NCBI RefSeq assembly: GCF_014697375.1
Contig: NZ_JACJRS010000019.1
Location: 1-64,000, forward strand
Direction of reading: 5' to 3'
DNA: 64,000 nt
DNA from: Phormidium sp. FACHB-1136
GTDB lineage: Bacteria; Cyanobacteriota; Cyanobacteriia; Phormidesmidales; Phormidesmidaceae
Part shown: positions 9,461 to 18,498 of the stretch, piece by piece
Layout: each line of letters begins with the position of its first letter
How positions within the stretch are numbered: the first letter of the stretch is position 1
Notes under the pieces: model-generated
The model's database searches: none
Told to the model about the DNA's origin: nothing
What the model saw: only the letters and a program-made list of their open reading frames with translations
Translations under genes and position numbers: made by a program

Positions 9461-11224
9461 ATGGCTCGAAAGTGCATCTACTACATTCTTCTGTTCTGTA
9501 TTGGGTTAGCCTGCTGGTCAATGTTGGCACACCCCAGCCTAGGTCAAGACTCGGATGCGGCACGGGTTCTTTTCATCAACTCCTACCATCGAGGCTATTC
9601 CTGGAGTGATGGCATTGAGGCTGGGCTGAGCCAGCGGTTAGCCGAATCGAAGCAGCCCGTTGAACTATCCATCGAGTTCTTGGATAGCCGCCGCTTTGCC
9701 TACGGTCAGCAGAGAGATTTTTTAGCCCAGGCCATGGCGGTTAAGTACGATCAGTATCGCCCTGATGTGGTGGTGGTTTCCGACAATGCCGCCTTCGATT
9801 TTGCGATGCAATATCGCCAGAAGCTATTTGCCGATATCCCCATTGTGTTCTGCGGCTACAACAACTTTCGTCCCGAAGTTTTGCAAGGCATTACCAATAT
9901 AACGGGGGTGAATGAAGAAATTGCCATCATGGATACGGTGGAGATGGCCCTCCAGATTCATCCTAGAACGAGAACCCTTGCCTTCATTGTGTCTACGGGG
10001 GAAGAAAGCAGTCAACGCATTAAAGACGTAGCGGAGGAGACGATTTTCCCGGCCCTGCGCCAGCGGTTTGAGGTGGTCGTACTGGCGGATGCCCCCATCG
10101 AGGAAATCCAAACTCGACTGGCGGATCTGCCTGCTAATACCTTACTTTTCTTGAGCGGCCAAACCAGCACCCAGGGCGATGGCCGTGCCCTTACCCCCAC
10201 CGAAAACGGACGTTTAATTACAGGGGTCAGTCCCTTTCCGGCCTACACCTTTTGGGATTTCCACATGGGCGAAGGGGCCATCGGTGGGCACATTATCACT
10301 GGCCCTGAGCAGGGCATCGCGGCGGCGGATTTGGTCTTGCGCATTTTGGCTGGAGAATCTGCGGATGACATTCCGGTGATCATGACCAGCCCCACCCGCA
10401 ATATTTTCGACTATCGGGTGATGCGCAAATTTGGTGTGCGGCCTAGCAGTTTGCCCGCTGGGGCTGACATTATCCATCAACCTTTTCTGGTGTGGGAGAA
10501 CTACCGTTGGCAGGTGATCGGCACGATCTCGTTGGTTGTGCTGCAAGCCCTATTGATTGCCCTACTGCTGAAGATTGCCCGCGAGCGCCGCCTTGCCCTA
10601 CGTGCCCTCGGTAAAGAACAAGCCCGCCTAGAGGAACGGGTGGAAGAACGCACCATCGCCCTGCAAATGGCCAATCGGCAATTAGCCCATCTCAGCCGCA
10701 CCGATGCCCTGACAGAACTGGCCAATCGGCGTTATTTTGATGAAACGCTGATGATGGAATTTCTGCGGATGCAGCGCTGTCACCATCCTCTGTCGCTGAT
10801 TCTGCTCGATGTCGATCATTTCAAACCCTTTAACGACCACTATGGCCATGTGATAGGCGATGACTGCCTCCGTCGCATTGGCACCGAAATCGGCCACATG
10901 GTGCGCCACCCGCCCGACTTGGCCGCTCGCTATGGGGGCGAAGAATTTGCCCTGATTTTGCCCGAAACCGACCTGGCTGGGGCCAAAGCTTTGGCCGAAC
11001 GCCTGCGCCGCCGGGTGGAAGAACTGGCCATTCCCCACCAGTTCTCCAGAACCCAGCCCTACGTCACCGTTAGCCTAGGGGTCGTTATGGTAATGGCCCA
11101 GGATGTGCCCCACGCCGAGGACGTGATTCGGCTGGCCGATCAGGCGCTCTACCAAGCCAAACTCCAGGGCCGCAACCGCACCATCATCCAAGCCATCTCT
11201 CTGCCCCTGACTCCCCATTCCTAA
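9461..11224 (+). CDS. Secreted-sensor diguanylate cyclase (ABC-substrate-binding-like domain + GGDEF)
   Basis: This 587-residue protein has a signal peptide or anchor (about 1-29). A periplasmic binding-protein-like domain of the ABC_sub_bind type (VLFINSYHRGYSWSDGIEAG, DVVVVSDNAAFDFAM) reaches to about 330. A membrane helix near 345-367 follows, then a coiled coil and a GGDEF domain. The active site is GGEEF at 492-496, with DVDHFKPFNDHYGH upstream, so cyclase activity is expected. The inhibitory site reads HPPD where RxxD is usual, so product inhibition may be weak or absent. It probably senses a small extracytoplasmic ligand and makes c-di-GMP. It is monocistronic behind the promoter at 9414-9442. 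Confidence 0.93.
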   Translation: MARKCIYYILLFCIGLACWSMLAHPSLGQDSDAARVLFINSYHRGYSWSDGIEAGLSQRLAESKQPVELSIEFLDSRRFAYGQQRDFLAQAMAVKYDQYRPDVVVVSDNAAFDFAMQYRQKLFADIPIVFCGYNNFRPEVLQGITNITGVNEEIAIMDTVEMALQIHPRTRTLAFIVSTGEESSQRIKDVAEETIFPALRQRFEVVVLADAPIEEIQTRLADLPANTLLFLSGQTSTQGDGRALTPTENGRLITGVSPFPAYTFWDFHMGEGAIGGHIITGPEQGIAAADLVLRILAGESADDIPVIMTSPTRNIFDYRVMRKFGVRPSSLPAGADIIHQPFLVWENYRWQVIGTISLVVLQALLIALLLKIARERRLALRALGKEQARLEERVEERTIALQMANRQLAHLSRTDALTELANRRYFDETLMMEFLRMQRCHHPLSLILLDVDHFKPFNDHYGHVIGDDCLRRIGTEIGHMVRHPPDLAARYGGEEFALILPETDLAGAKALAERLRRRVEELAIPHQFSRTQPYVTVSLGVVMVMAQDVPHAEDVIRLADQALYQAKLQGRNRTIIQAISLPLTPHS

Positions 11225-11255
11225 GCTCTCTGCATCCTGCCCCGCCCCCTCGGAT

Positions 11256-11936
11256 CTACGGTTTGAGGGCGATGACGTACTGGTTCACCAGGCTATCGAT
11301 TCCGGTAATGGCGGTGCCCACCACCACGGCGTAGGCTCCGGCTTCTAGGGCGGCGTGGGCCATGTCCGGCGAGGCAATCCCCCCTTCGCAGATCACGGGT
11401 ACGGTGCAGTGGTCTACCATAGCCCGCAGCAAATCCAGGCTAGGGGGTATTTCCGTTTGGGTGGCCTCGGTGTAGCCAAACAGGGTAGTCCCCACGCAGT
11501 CGGCCCCGGCCTCGATGGCGTATAGGGCATTTTCCAGACTATCCACATCGGCCATCACGGGTTTATTAAGGCGGCGGTGGATATAGTGAATCAAATCGGC
11601 TAGGGTTTCTGCGCCAGGGCGAGGGCGCTGGGTGGCATCCACCGCAATGATGTCGCTGCCTGCCTGGGCCACGGCATCGGCATGGTGGGTCTGGGGGGTG
11701 ATATACACCGCCGAGGGCGGCAACACCTGTTTCCATAGGCCAATGATGGGCTGACTCACCCGCCGCCGCACCGCTTCAATGTGGCTGGGGGAATCTATCC
11801 GCACACCCACAGCCCCCTGTTGCACCGCCGCCGCCGCCATGGCCGCAATCACCTCAGGATGATGCAACGGCGACGCCGCCGGAGCCTGACAAGACACCAC
11901 TAACCCACCCCGCAGGGCTTGTAAACTCACATTCAC
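11256..11936 (-). CDS. nanE: Putative N-acetylmannosamine-6-phosphate 2-epimerase
   Basis: The 226-residue TIM barrel has the NanE signatures GGLVVSCQAP near the N-terminus, MADVDSLENALYAIEAGADCVGT in the middle (quoted in part as ADVDSLENA) and CEGGIASPDMAHAALEAGA near the end. NanE interconverts ManNAc-6-P and GlcNAc-6-P. No other sialic-acid genes (nanA, nanK) lie nearby, which is usual in cyanobacteria, where the enzyme may serve amino-sugar salvage. It converges with the gene at 9461, with 31 bases between the stops. The start ATG is followed by the family's usual first strand. Confidence 0.9.
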   Translation of the reverse strand: MNVSLQALRGGLVVSCQAPAASPLHHPEVIAAMAAAAVQQGAVGVRIDSPSHIEAVRRRVSQPIIGLWKQVLPPSAVYITPQTHHADAVAQAGSDIIAVDATQRPRPGAETLADLIHYIHRRLNKPVMADVDSLENALYAIEAGADCVGTTLFGYTEATQTEIPPSLDLLRAMVDHCTVPVICEGGIASPDMAHAALEAGAYAVVVGTAITGIDSLVNQYVIALKP

Positions 11937-12136
11937 GCGATAGACTCCCTGTGGCTACTCTCTATTGCTAACGTGGCTAAAATGTTGTCGAAATAGAATT
12001 ACCACTGTAAAACAACCCTGCCACCTGTTACCCCATCGGCTAGGGTTAGATGATAATCTTGCGGGTCATGACAGGGGTTACCACTCATTTGCCCCTGGTT
12101 GACTGACAAAACGTACTAGAACCCATACCTATCAAA

Positions 12137-12155
12137 GGGTCAGGAGACCTGACCC
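12137..12155. repeat. Hairpin repeat, GGGTCAGG-AGA-CCTGACCC type
   Basis: A perfect 8-base-pair stem GGGTCAGG / CCTGACCC encloses the loop AGA and is followed by CCTAC. A second copy with a compensated stem lies at 29462-29480. It sits nine bases beyond the stop codon of the minus-strand gene at 12164, so here it could also act in transcription termination or mRNA 3'-end protection. Confidence 0.6.
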
Positions 12156-12163
12156 CTACTTGA

Positions 12164-13060
12164 CTAGACTTCAACCCACGGAAAATCTTTCACCGTTGGG
12201 AATCGCTCTTTCATGCCCCAGAGAACTTTGGGATGCCTAAAACATTCATTAATATCAATTTCTGGTATTTCTGTCTCGCCCAGGGGATTCTTAATGAAGA
12301 AGGCATTATAGCCATAGCGATTGCAGCCTACTAATCGATATCCCCTACTTCGTGCAAGTTTGACGAAGGCAGGTAACGAAGCCCCACAGAAATTAGGCAT
12401 ACCGAGGGTCATCGGATATTCACGGGCATTAAAGGAGTCGCTGTAGGGAACGGTTAACGCCCTGTCTGGTCCCAGAATGTCTTGATATTCCACCACCACC
12501 ACACGGGGGGAAATGCTATCAATGGCCTCCCAGATCCAGTAATCTACGCCATCCATATCGATAGAGAGCAGGTCGATTTCCCCTGCAAACCCGTGGGTAG
12601 TGATAATGTCATTGGCATTGTCACGGGTGATCCAAGCAGGCACAAAGGTGGGTGGATAGACATAGGTATGGGGATTTTTCTGGTAAAATTCAAGGCCACG
12701 TTTGATACCCGCCTCATTGCCATCTACCAGTAACCCATGCCATCCATGGTGAATGATTAAGTTGGCCGCGTTGCATTCTATGCCGTCCCCAGCACACATC
12801 TCCACCGCTTTCTTGCTAGTAGCGCCAATAATGGAGAAGATATAGAGCAGAATACCGTCTTCATCGGTTTGCGAAAAGGCTTTAAAACCCACTTGACTGA
12901 ACTGGGGTAACGCTCGCCCGGATTCCTTCAATGCCTGATAGGTGAATTGAAGTTGAAGTTGTGACGCCGCATCTGGATACTCAATCGTTGCACCTCTCTG
13001 CAAAAGAGGGCTAATCAGGAAGTCTCGACCACGAATTGCCAGTTTCTTGAGTGCATTCAT
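12164..13060 (-). CDS. FkbM-like methyltransferase-fold protein
   Basis: The 298-residue product starts at the ATG at 13058-13060, behind a strong GGAGG site; the frame extends 24 codons upstream without support. The segment AVEMCAGDGIECNAANLII followed by GLLVDGN resembles the S-adenosylmethionine-binding strand-loop and acidic second strand of class I methyltransferases. LLSIDMDGVDYWIWEAI resembles the FkbM-family core. The substrate is unknown; related proteins are often linked to surface glycan or lipid modification. No signal peptide is present. The methyltransferase fold is an inference from motifs, and the C-terminal third has no recognised motif. Confidence 0.6.
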   Translation of the reverse strand: MNALKKLAIRGRDFLISPLLQRGATIEYPDAASQLQLQFTYQALKESGRALPQFSQVGFKAFSQTDEDGILLYIFSIIGATSKKAVEMCAGDGIECNAANLIIHHGWHGLLVDGNEAGIKRGLEFYQKNPHTYVYPPTFVPAWITRDNANDIITTHGFAGEIDLLSIDMDGVDYWIWEAIDSISPRVVVVEYQDILGPDRALTVPYSDSFNAREYPMTLGMPNFCGASLPAFVKLARSRGYRLVGCNRYGYNAFFIKNPLGETEIPEIDINECFRHPKVLWGMKERFPTVKDFPWVEV

Positions 13061-13359
13061 CGTCGTTTCTCCTCCGTAGGGGGTACGTTGGTGGTGGCGC
13101 AGGTTCAAGGCCTGGGCAAATCGGGGGTTCACGCTTGGCGGCTGGCTAACCCCTGACGGCTAACAGCCTGACCCAAGGGTACCGTACTGGCGCTTGAAGC
13201 GATGATAAACCCAGGGTGGGCTTTTATAGGGGTTCTAGCGCAATGTTCGGCAAAGCCCCTGAAACCCATGTCTGGCAATCTATTGGCAGATCGTTCACGG
13301 TTTCCATTTGCCGATGAGTCCGATACCCTGATGCGATGACGGGTTTCTTGAGGCAATCT

Positions 13360-13860
13360 ATGGCAGTTCGGCTTTCCAAAATTGCTCTGGTGGCGTCCAT
13401 TGGGCTGCTGGCGCTGATCATTGTGGTCAACAACACCACGGATTACAACACCAATTTTCAGTACGTGCACCACGTCCTGTCAATGGATACAATTTTTCCC
13501 GATAGCACCCTTACTTGGCGGGCCATTCGCACCCCGGCCCTTCAGCACGCAGCCTATGCGACGATCATTGCCACCGAGGCGACCATTGCCCTCCTTTGCT
13601 TGGTGGGGGCGGCTCGGTTGTGGCAACGCCTAACCCAACCCGGATCAGCCTTTAACCAAGCCAAGGCCATTGCCACCTACGGACTGACCCTGGCCTTTCT
13701 GTTTTGGTTTGTGGGCTTCATGGTGATTGGGGGGGAGTGGTATGCCATGTGGCAATCTCCCGATTGGAACGGCCAACCCCCCGCCTTTCGGTTTATTGGC
13801 TGTGTGGGCCTAGTGTTGATTTACCTCAGCCTCGCCGATGCTGATTTACCCGCTGCCTAG
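13360..13860 (+). CDS. Small integral membrane protein, DUF2165 family
   Basis: The protein of 166 residues has four predicted membrane segments (about 5-24, 60-83, 105-130 and 140-160). Between the first two lies the soluble motif [21 protein letters not shown], whose Asn-Tyr-Phe-Val-His-Val-Leu-Ser-Met-Asp pattern is typical of DUF2165. I prefer the ATG at 13360 to the one at 13336, because GAGG precedes it at a normal distance and the product then begins like its relatives ([11 protein letters not shown]). The function of DUF2165 is unknown. Its TAG stop shares the bases CTAG with the stop of recA on the other strand. Confidence 0.85.
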   Translation: MAVRLSKIALVASIGLLALIIVVNNTTDYNTNFQYVHHVLSMDTIFPDSTLTWRAIRTPALQHAAYATIIATEATIALLCLVGAARLWQRLTQPGSAFNQAKAIATYGLTLAFLFWFVGFMVIGGEWYAMWQSPDWNGQPPAFRFIGCVGLVLIYLSLADADLPAA

Positions 13861-14930
13861 GGTGTGTCATCCATTAGAAGATCCTCCTCGATCTCCTCGT
13901 CGGGGTCTTCAATGGCGGTGGGGTTGCCGTTGATGGCCAGTTTCTCGCGCACCTGGGCTTCAACCTTGGTGGCAAAGGCGCTGTCCTCCAGCAGACGGGT
14001 GATGGTGTTGTCGCGCCCTTGGCCGATGTTGTCGCCCTCGTAGCTATACCAGGCTCCCTTGCGGGTGATCACCCCGGTTTGTTCGGCCAGATCGACCAAA
14101 CAGCCCATGGTGGAAATGCCTTGGCCAAAGAGAATATCAAATTCGGCAATGCGGAAGGGGGGGGCAACCTTGTTTTTGGCTACCTTCACCTTGGCCCGAA
14201 TCCCGTATTCTTCGGTGCCCTTTTTCAGGGTTTGGATGCGGCGAATATCCAGCCGCACGGAGGCATAGAACTTGAGCGCATTGCCGCCCGTGGTGGTTTC
14301 GGGGTTGCCGTAGGAAATGCCGATCTTCTGCCGCAGTTGGTTGAGGAAGATCACCGTACACTTCGATTTGCCGATGCTGCCCGTAATTTTCCGTAGGGCT
14401 TGGCTCATGAGGCGGGCCTGCAAACCGACGTGGGCATCGCCCATCTCCCCTTCAATTTCAGCCCGAGGCACCAGAGCCGCTACCGAGTCTACCACTACCA
14501 CATCAATGGCCGAAGACCGCACCAGTTGATCCACCACCTCCAGGCCCATTTCCCCGGTATCCGGTTGGGAGACCAGGAGTTCGTCAATGTTGACCCCCAG
14601 CGCCTTGGCATAGACCGGGTCGAGGGCGTGCTCCGCATCCACAAAGGCCGCTACCCCACCAGATTTTTGAATTTCGGCAATGGCATGGAGGGCCACCGTG
14701 GTTTTCCCAGAACTTTCGGGGCCATAGATTTCAATCACCCGGCCCTTGGGTAAGCCACCCCCCAGGGCCAAATCTAGGGTGAGGGCTCCGGTGGGGATGG
14801 TCTCGATTTGCATCCGGCTGGCTTCGCCCAGACGCATGATGGAACCTTTACCAAAATTGCGCTCAATTTGATTGAGCACCATGGTGAGGGCTTTTTGCTT
14901 TTCGGAAACGTCGCTGTTTTTAGGGGCCAT
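13857..14930 (-). CDS. recA: Recombinase RecA
   Basis: RecA of 357 residues forms ATP-dependent filaments on single-stranded DNA for strand exchange and triggers LexA self-cleavage where LexA is present. The Walker A box GPESSGKT covers residues 70-77. The Walker B strand [22 protein letters not shown] and the L2 region [22 protein letters not shown] (both quoted only as landmarks: [10 protein letters not shown] and GNPETTTGG) are intact. The acidic tail ([11 protein letters not shown]) is also present. A promoter and possible SOS-type operator lie about 160 bases upstream. The gene converges with the DUF2165 gene and overlaps its stop codon by three bases. Confidence 0.98.
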   Translation of the reverse strand: MAPKNSDVSEKQKALTMVLNQIERNFGKGSIMRLGEASRMQIETIPTGALTLDLALGGGLPKGRVIEIYGPESSGKTTVALHAIAEIQKSGGVAAFVDAEHALDPVYAKALGVNIDELLVSQPDTGEMGLEVVDQLVRSSAIDVVVVDSVAALVPRAEIEGEMGDAHVGLQARLMSQALRKITGSIGKSKCTVIFLNQLRQKIGISYGNPETTTGGNALKFYASVRLDIRRIQTLKKGTEEYGIRAKVKVAKNKVAPPFRIAEFDILFGQGISTMGCLVDLAEQTGVITRKGAWYSYEGDNIGQGRDNTITRLLEDSAFATKVEAQVREKLAINGNPTAIEDPDEEIEEDLLMDDTP

Positions 14931-15272
14931 AGCTGCCTAAGGGGGTAACGGGTCACAGGGGGCGGGGCGGTGGCCAAAGCCAACCCCAAGGAACTCAATG
15001 AAGTGTAATTTCTCTTGGCCAAAAGCTCCATAGCTCAGCCCAACATCCAGGCCAAAGTACGGAGGCATTGCATTCAACAATGCTAGTATAGTACACTTGA
15101 ACCAAATTGCAAGCCATTGTTGCTGGCTTTCCGGCCCTCGGTTTCCGTCCGCACCGCATCCGCACCGCGTTTGAACTGCAACAGTGTGGCCTGAAGCCCG
15201 ATCTCGCTGGTGCGGGGGCCACATCTGCTCCTATCCTACTCCCTCCCTTTCGCCAATACGAGGTGAATTTCC
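14931..15272. other. Divergent region between recA and a small ORF
   Basis: The 342 bases contain the recA promoter (15085-15112), a leader of roughly 150 bases for recA, and a ribosome site for the small gene at 15273. No further gene is supported; weak open frames on the minus strand here are unlike known proteins. Confidence 0.6.
15085..15112 (-). promoter_or_regulatory. recA promoter with a LexA-box-like sequence in the spacer
   Basis: On the minus strand TTGCAA (15112-15107) and TATACT (15090-15085) are separated by 16 bases. The spacer contains GTTCAAGTGTAC (15102-15091), an imperfect dyad GTTC-N4-GTAC. The cyanobacterial LexA box described for Anabaena-type genomes has the form GTAC-N4-GT(T/A)C; this site matches one half exactly and the other with a change. 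Operator function is an inference. Confidence 0.5.
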
Positions 15273-15503
15273 ATGGCGATCAGTAAGCTTACCCACGTTC
15301 TCACCTTCCCTGGATGGATTGCCGCCATCACCTACGAGGCGGGGCAGGGCTACCGCTGCTGGGTGGTCAATCCCGATTTTGTGGTTCTCAATGATGGCGA
15401 ACGCTACCGAACCAGCGGCGAAGCGATCCAGGCAGGCCGCATTTTCATCCACTACTCCATGGGGGCCGAACCGGATCGAGGCAACCGGGGGGGAATGCCG
15501 TAG
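15273..15503 (+). CDS. Small conserved-type hypothetical protein
   Basis: The 76-residue product begins MAISKLTHVLTFPGWIAAIT and carries a compact beta-rich pattern (YRCWVVNPDFVVLNDGERY). I do not recognise a family. It is taken as real because a GAGGTG ribosome site stands at the right distance from the ATG, codon use matches its neighbours, and no larger frame competes. There is no signal peptide or membrane segment. It lies between recA and the ABC exporter and converges with the latter. A role cannot be inferred. Confidence 0.55.
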   Translation: MAISKLTHVLTFPGWIAAITYEAGQGYRCWVVNPDFVVLNDGERYRTSGEAIQAGRIFIHYSMGAEPDRGNRGGMP

Positions 15504-15599
15504 GGCAGAGAAAGCCGTAAGGTCACTTGTTATGGCAACGAATGAACTTCGGTCGATTGTTGTCTTCAGAGGAACCCTGCTCTGCCTTAGCCCATCATC

Positions 15600-17393
15600 C
15601 TAGCCCGCTTGCTCTGATTGAAAAGGGCTACTTTCTACCGCAAATTGTTGGGCATAGAACTGGGCGTAGCGGCTCTTTTGGGCCAGGAGTTCGCTGTGGG
15701 TGCCGGATTCAATGATTTGCCCTTTTTCGATGACTAAAATGCGGTCGGCTCGGCGCACGGTAGCCAGACGGTGGGCAATGATAAACACGGTACGATCCCG
15801 CATGATCCGCTCTAGGGCTTCTTGCACCAGGGCTTCCGATTCGGCATCGAGGGCGGAGGTGGCCTCATCCAAAATCAGGATGCGGGGGTTGAGCAGCACC
15901 GCACGGGCGATAGCGACCCGCTGCCGCTGACCGCCGGAGAGGTTCACCCCTCGTTCGCCCACCCAGGTATAGTAGCCCTGGGAAAACTGGCTGATGAAAC
16001 CGTGGGCATTGGCAATGCGGGCGGCTTCCTCGACGGCTTGGATGTCAAACTCTTTTTGGCCAAAGGCAATGTTTTGGGCGATGGTGCCGGAAAATAGGGT
16101 GTTTTCCTGGGGCACAATGCCAATTTGGCGGCGTAGACTCCGCAAGGACACCGTGGCGATGTCTAACTCGTCAATTAAGACCTGACCCGATTGCGGATCG
16201 TAGAAGCGGGGTAGCAGGTTAACCAGGGTGGATTTCCCCGCACCGGAAGCGCCGACGAGGGCAATTTTTTCGCCCGGAAGGGCCACTAGGTCGAGGTTGC
16301 GCAGAATGGGTTCCGCTGGGTTGTAGCCAAAGGTGACGTTGCGATACTCGACCCGTCCCGTCACCGGGGGCATTTCGGTGGCGTTGGGCAGTTCGCGCAC
16401 GGCGGGTTCAATGTCCAGCAGTTCCACAATGCGGTCTACGGAGGCTTCCCCCTGTTTAAATTCGCTGTAGTTGTGGATGAAGTGGTTGACGGGGTCGATC
16501 AGCATCAGGGCGGCGATCACGTAGCTGCCAAAGGACGCCCCCGTGAGGTTGCCCTGGGAAATTTGCCAGGTACCCATCAGCAAAATCATCACCACCACTA
16601 GGCCGTAGAGGAAGCCCACCACGGGATACTGCACCGCCTGGAGCCACGCGGCTCGGTACTTGGCTTGGCGGTTCTTTTCGGCCTCCTGGGTGAAGCGCTC
16701 GATTTCGTAGTCTTCGGCGGCAAAGGCGCGGACGAGGCGAATGCCGCTAAACACTTCCGTAACCAAGGAGGACAAATCCGACACCAGGTTTTGGCTGCGG
16801 CGGGAGGACTTCAGCATTTGGTTGCCAAACCAGCCCGCCAGCACCGCCAATAGGGGAATCAACACCATCGCCGTGAGGGTGAGCTGCCAGTTGAGGTAAA
16901 CCATGTAGCCCACCACCACAATCAGTTGCAGCAGGGAGGGGATGAAGTCGTGGAACAGCTTTAGCACCACTTCCCCGATGCGGTCGATATCTTCCGTCAG
17001 GCGATAGGCCAAATCCCCCGTTTGGCTGCGCTCGAAGTAGGCCAGACTCAGGCTATGAATGTGGGTATAGACCTGTCGCCGCACCTTAAAGGCTACCTCC
17101 AACGCCGCCTTCGACATGAAGGAATCCTGGATGTATTGGCCCACCTTCTGCACCGCAAAGCCCGCCATGGTGATGGCAATCAGCCGCGACACCGCCTGCA
17201 CATTCCCCGCCGCCAGCAGCGCCAAGACTTGGCCCGACAACCAGGCCAAAATCGGCCAATAGCCCACAAAAATCAGCGTCCCAAACATGGCCTTGGCAAT
17301 GGTGGGCCACTGCTGCCGCACGTAGGGGGCGAGAATCCAATAGTTTGAGCCTTGGCGACGAGGGTGGGTCAACGGGAAAATACCTATGAGCAA
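15600..17393 (-). CDS. ABC exporter, fused permease and ATPase (MsbA/MdlB-like)
   Basis: The protein of 597 residues is a half-transporter with about six membrane helices (residues 35-320), then a nucleotide-binding domain. Walker A is GASGAGKST, the Q-loop IGIVPQENTLFSG, the signature LSGGQRQR, Walker B ILILDEATSALD and the H-loop IIAHRL. It should dimerise and export a lipid, peptide or drug; the substrate cannot be told. The frame starts with TTG at 17393 behind GGAAGAA; a second TTG seven codons later is also possible, and there is no ATG nearby. A perfect 16-base tandem duplication lies just upstream, between this gene and a divergent transporter gene. Confidence 0.93.
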   Translation of the reverse strand: MLIGIFPLTHPRRQGSNYWILAPYVRQQWPTIAKAMFGTLIFVGYWPILAWLSGQVLALLAAGNVQAVSRLIAITMAGFAVQKVGQYIQDSFMSKAALEVAFKVRRQVYTHIHSLSLAYFERSQTGDLAYRLTEDIDRIGEVVLKLFHDFIPSLLQLIVVVGYMVYLNWQLTLTAMVLIPLLAVLAGWFGNQMLKSSRRSQNLVSDLSSLVTEVFSGIRLVRAFAAEDYEIERFTQEAEKNRQAKYRAAWLQAVQYPVVGFLYGLVVVMILLMGTWQISQGNLTGASFGSYVIAALMLIDPVNHFIHNYSEFKQGEASVDRIVELLDIEPAVRELPNATEMPPVTGRVEYRNVTFGYNPAEPILRNLDLVALPGEKIALVGASGAGKSTLVNLLPRFYDPQSGQVLIDELDIATVSLRSLRRQIGIVPQENTLFSGTIAQNIAFGQKEFDIQAVEEAARIANAHGFISQFSQGYYTWVGERGVNLSGGQRQRVAIARAVLLNPRILILDEATSALDAESEALVQEALERIMRDRTVFIIAHRLATVRRADRILVIEKGQIIESGTHSELLAQKSRYAQFYAQQFAVESSPFQSEQAG

Positions 17394-17435
17394 TTCTTCC
17401 CCAAGCTATCAGGTTTAGCGGCCCTGTGCAGGGCA

Positions 17436-17467
17436 GCGGTGTGACATTATCGCGGTGTGACATTATC
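17436..17467. repeat. Perfect 16-base tandem duplication in a divergent promoter region
   Basis: GCGGTGTGACATTATC occurs twice without a gap (17436-17451 and 17452-17467). It lies between the divergent ABC exporter (start 17393) and the DMT transporter (start 17573). Each copy carries TGTGACATTA, which contains a TGTGA half-site. It could be a doubled regulator site or a simple slippage duplication. Confidence 0.7.
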
Positions 17468-17572
17468 AAAGGCGTTGAAAAGGCGCACGGGTTCAAGACA
17501 TGTTAAGCATGGGGTATTCCTGACGGTTTGTTGGGCCGTTTTCCCGACCCTGGTTTCTCCTGGATTGTTCTA

Positions 17573-18448
17573 ATGGCTTCCTCCCCAATGTCCGCTCGTG
17601 CCACGCTGATTGGGTTCACCGCCATTGTGATGTGGGCCACCCTGGCGCTGCTCACCCAACTCAGTGGCCCCATTCCGCCCTTTCAACTAACGGCGATGGC
17701 CTTTACCCTCGCCTTTGGGGTGGGGGGCATCCTGTGGTGGCGGGAGGGAGGATCCCCCTGGCGCTACCTAAAGCTGCCCGTTGCGGTGTGGGCGGTGGGG
17801 TTGTTTGGGCTCTTTGGCTATCACTTTTTCTACTTTTTGGCCCTGCGCCATGCCCCAGCGGTGGAAGCCAGCCTGATCGCCTACCTCTGGCCGCTGCTGA
17901 TTGTGCTGATGTCAGCCTGGTTGCCGGGAGAGCGGCTGCGTTGGTTCCACGGGGTGGGAGCGATGTTGGGGTTCCTGGGGGCGGGGCTGCTGATCACCCA
18001 GGGGCAGGGGTTATCCCTGCGGGCGGAATACACCACGGGCTACCTGGCGGCCTTGGTCTGTGCCTTCACTTGGTCGAGCTATTCGGTGCTGTCGCGACAT
18101 TTTGGGGCCATTCCTACCCAGGCGGTGGGAGGCTTTTGCGGCGTCACGGCCCTATTGGCCTGGATGTGTCATGGGCTGTTAGAAACCTCGGTGTGGCCCG
18201 TGGGGTGGCAATGGCTGGCGGTGTTGGCGCTGGGCCTTGGCCCGGTGGGGCTGGCCTTTTTTACCTGGGATTACGGGGTTAAACAGGGCAACCTGCGGAC
18301 GTTGGGCACCCTCTCCTACCTAGCACCGCTGTTGTCTACCCTCTTGTTGGTGGTGGCGGGGCAAGCGGATCCCTCCTGGACGCTGCTGCTTGCCAGTGGC
18401 TTGATTGTCGGTGGTGCCCTCCTGGCCTCTGGGACGTTGAAACCCTGA
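17573..18448 (+). CDS. DMT-superfamily transporter (EamA, YddG-like)
   Basis: About ten hydrophobic helices in two homologous EamA halves make up the 291-residue protein. ATLIGFTAIVMWATLALLT at the start and YHFFYFLALRHAPAVEASL followed by LIAYLWPLLIVLMS resemble the YddG-type aromatic amino-acid exporters. The substrate is an inference. The ATG at 17573 is preferred to a TTG at 17528; a second ATG at 17588 is possible. It is divergent from the ABC exporter and convergent with dusB. Confidence 0.88.
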   Translation: MASSPMSARATLIGFTAIVMWATLALLTQLSGPIPPFQLTAMAFTLAFGVGGILWWREGGSPWRYLKLPVAVWAVGLFGLFGYHFFYFLALRHAPAVEASLIAYLWPLLIVLMSAWLPGERLRWFHGVGAMLGFLGAGLLITQGQGLSLRAEYTTGYLAALVCAFTWSSYSVLSRHFGAIPTQAVGGFCGVTALLAWMCHGLLETSVWPVGWQWLAVLALGLGPVGLAFFTWDYGVKQGNLRTLGTLSYLAPLLSTLLLVVAGQADPSWTLLLASGLIVGGALLASGTLKP

Positions 18449-18498
18449 AGGCTGCTGAAGTAGGTCTCCCCGTCTACCCCAATCTCAACCCCAATCCC

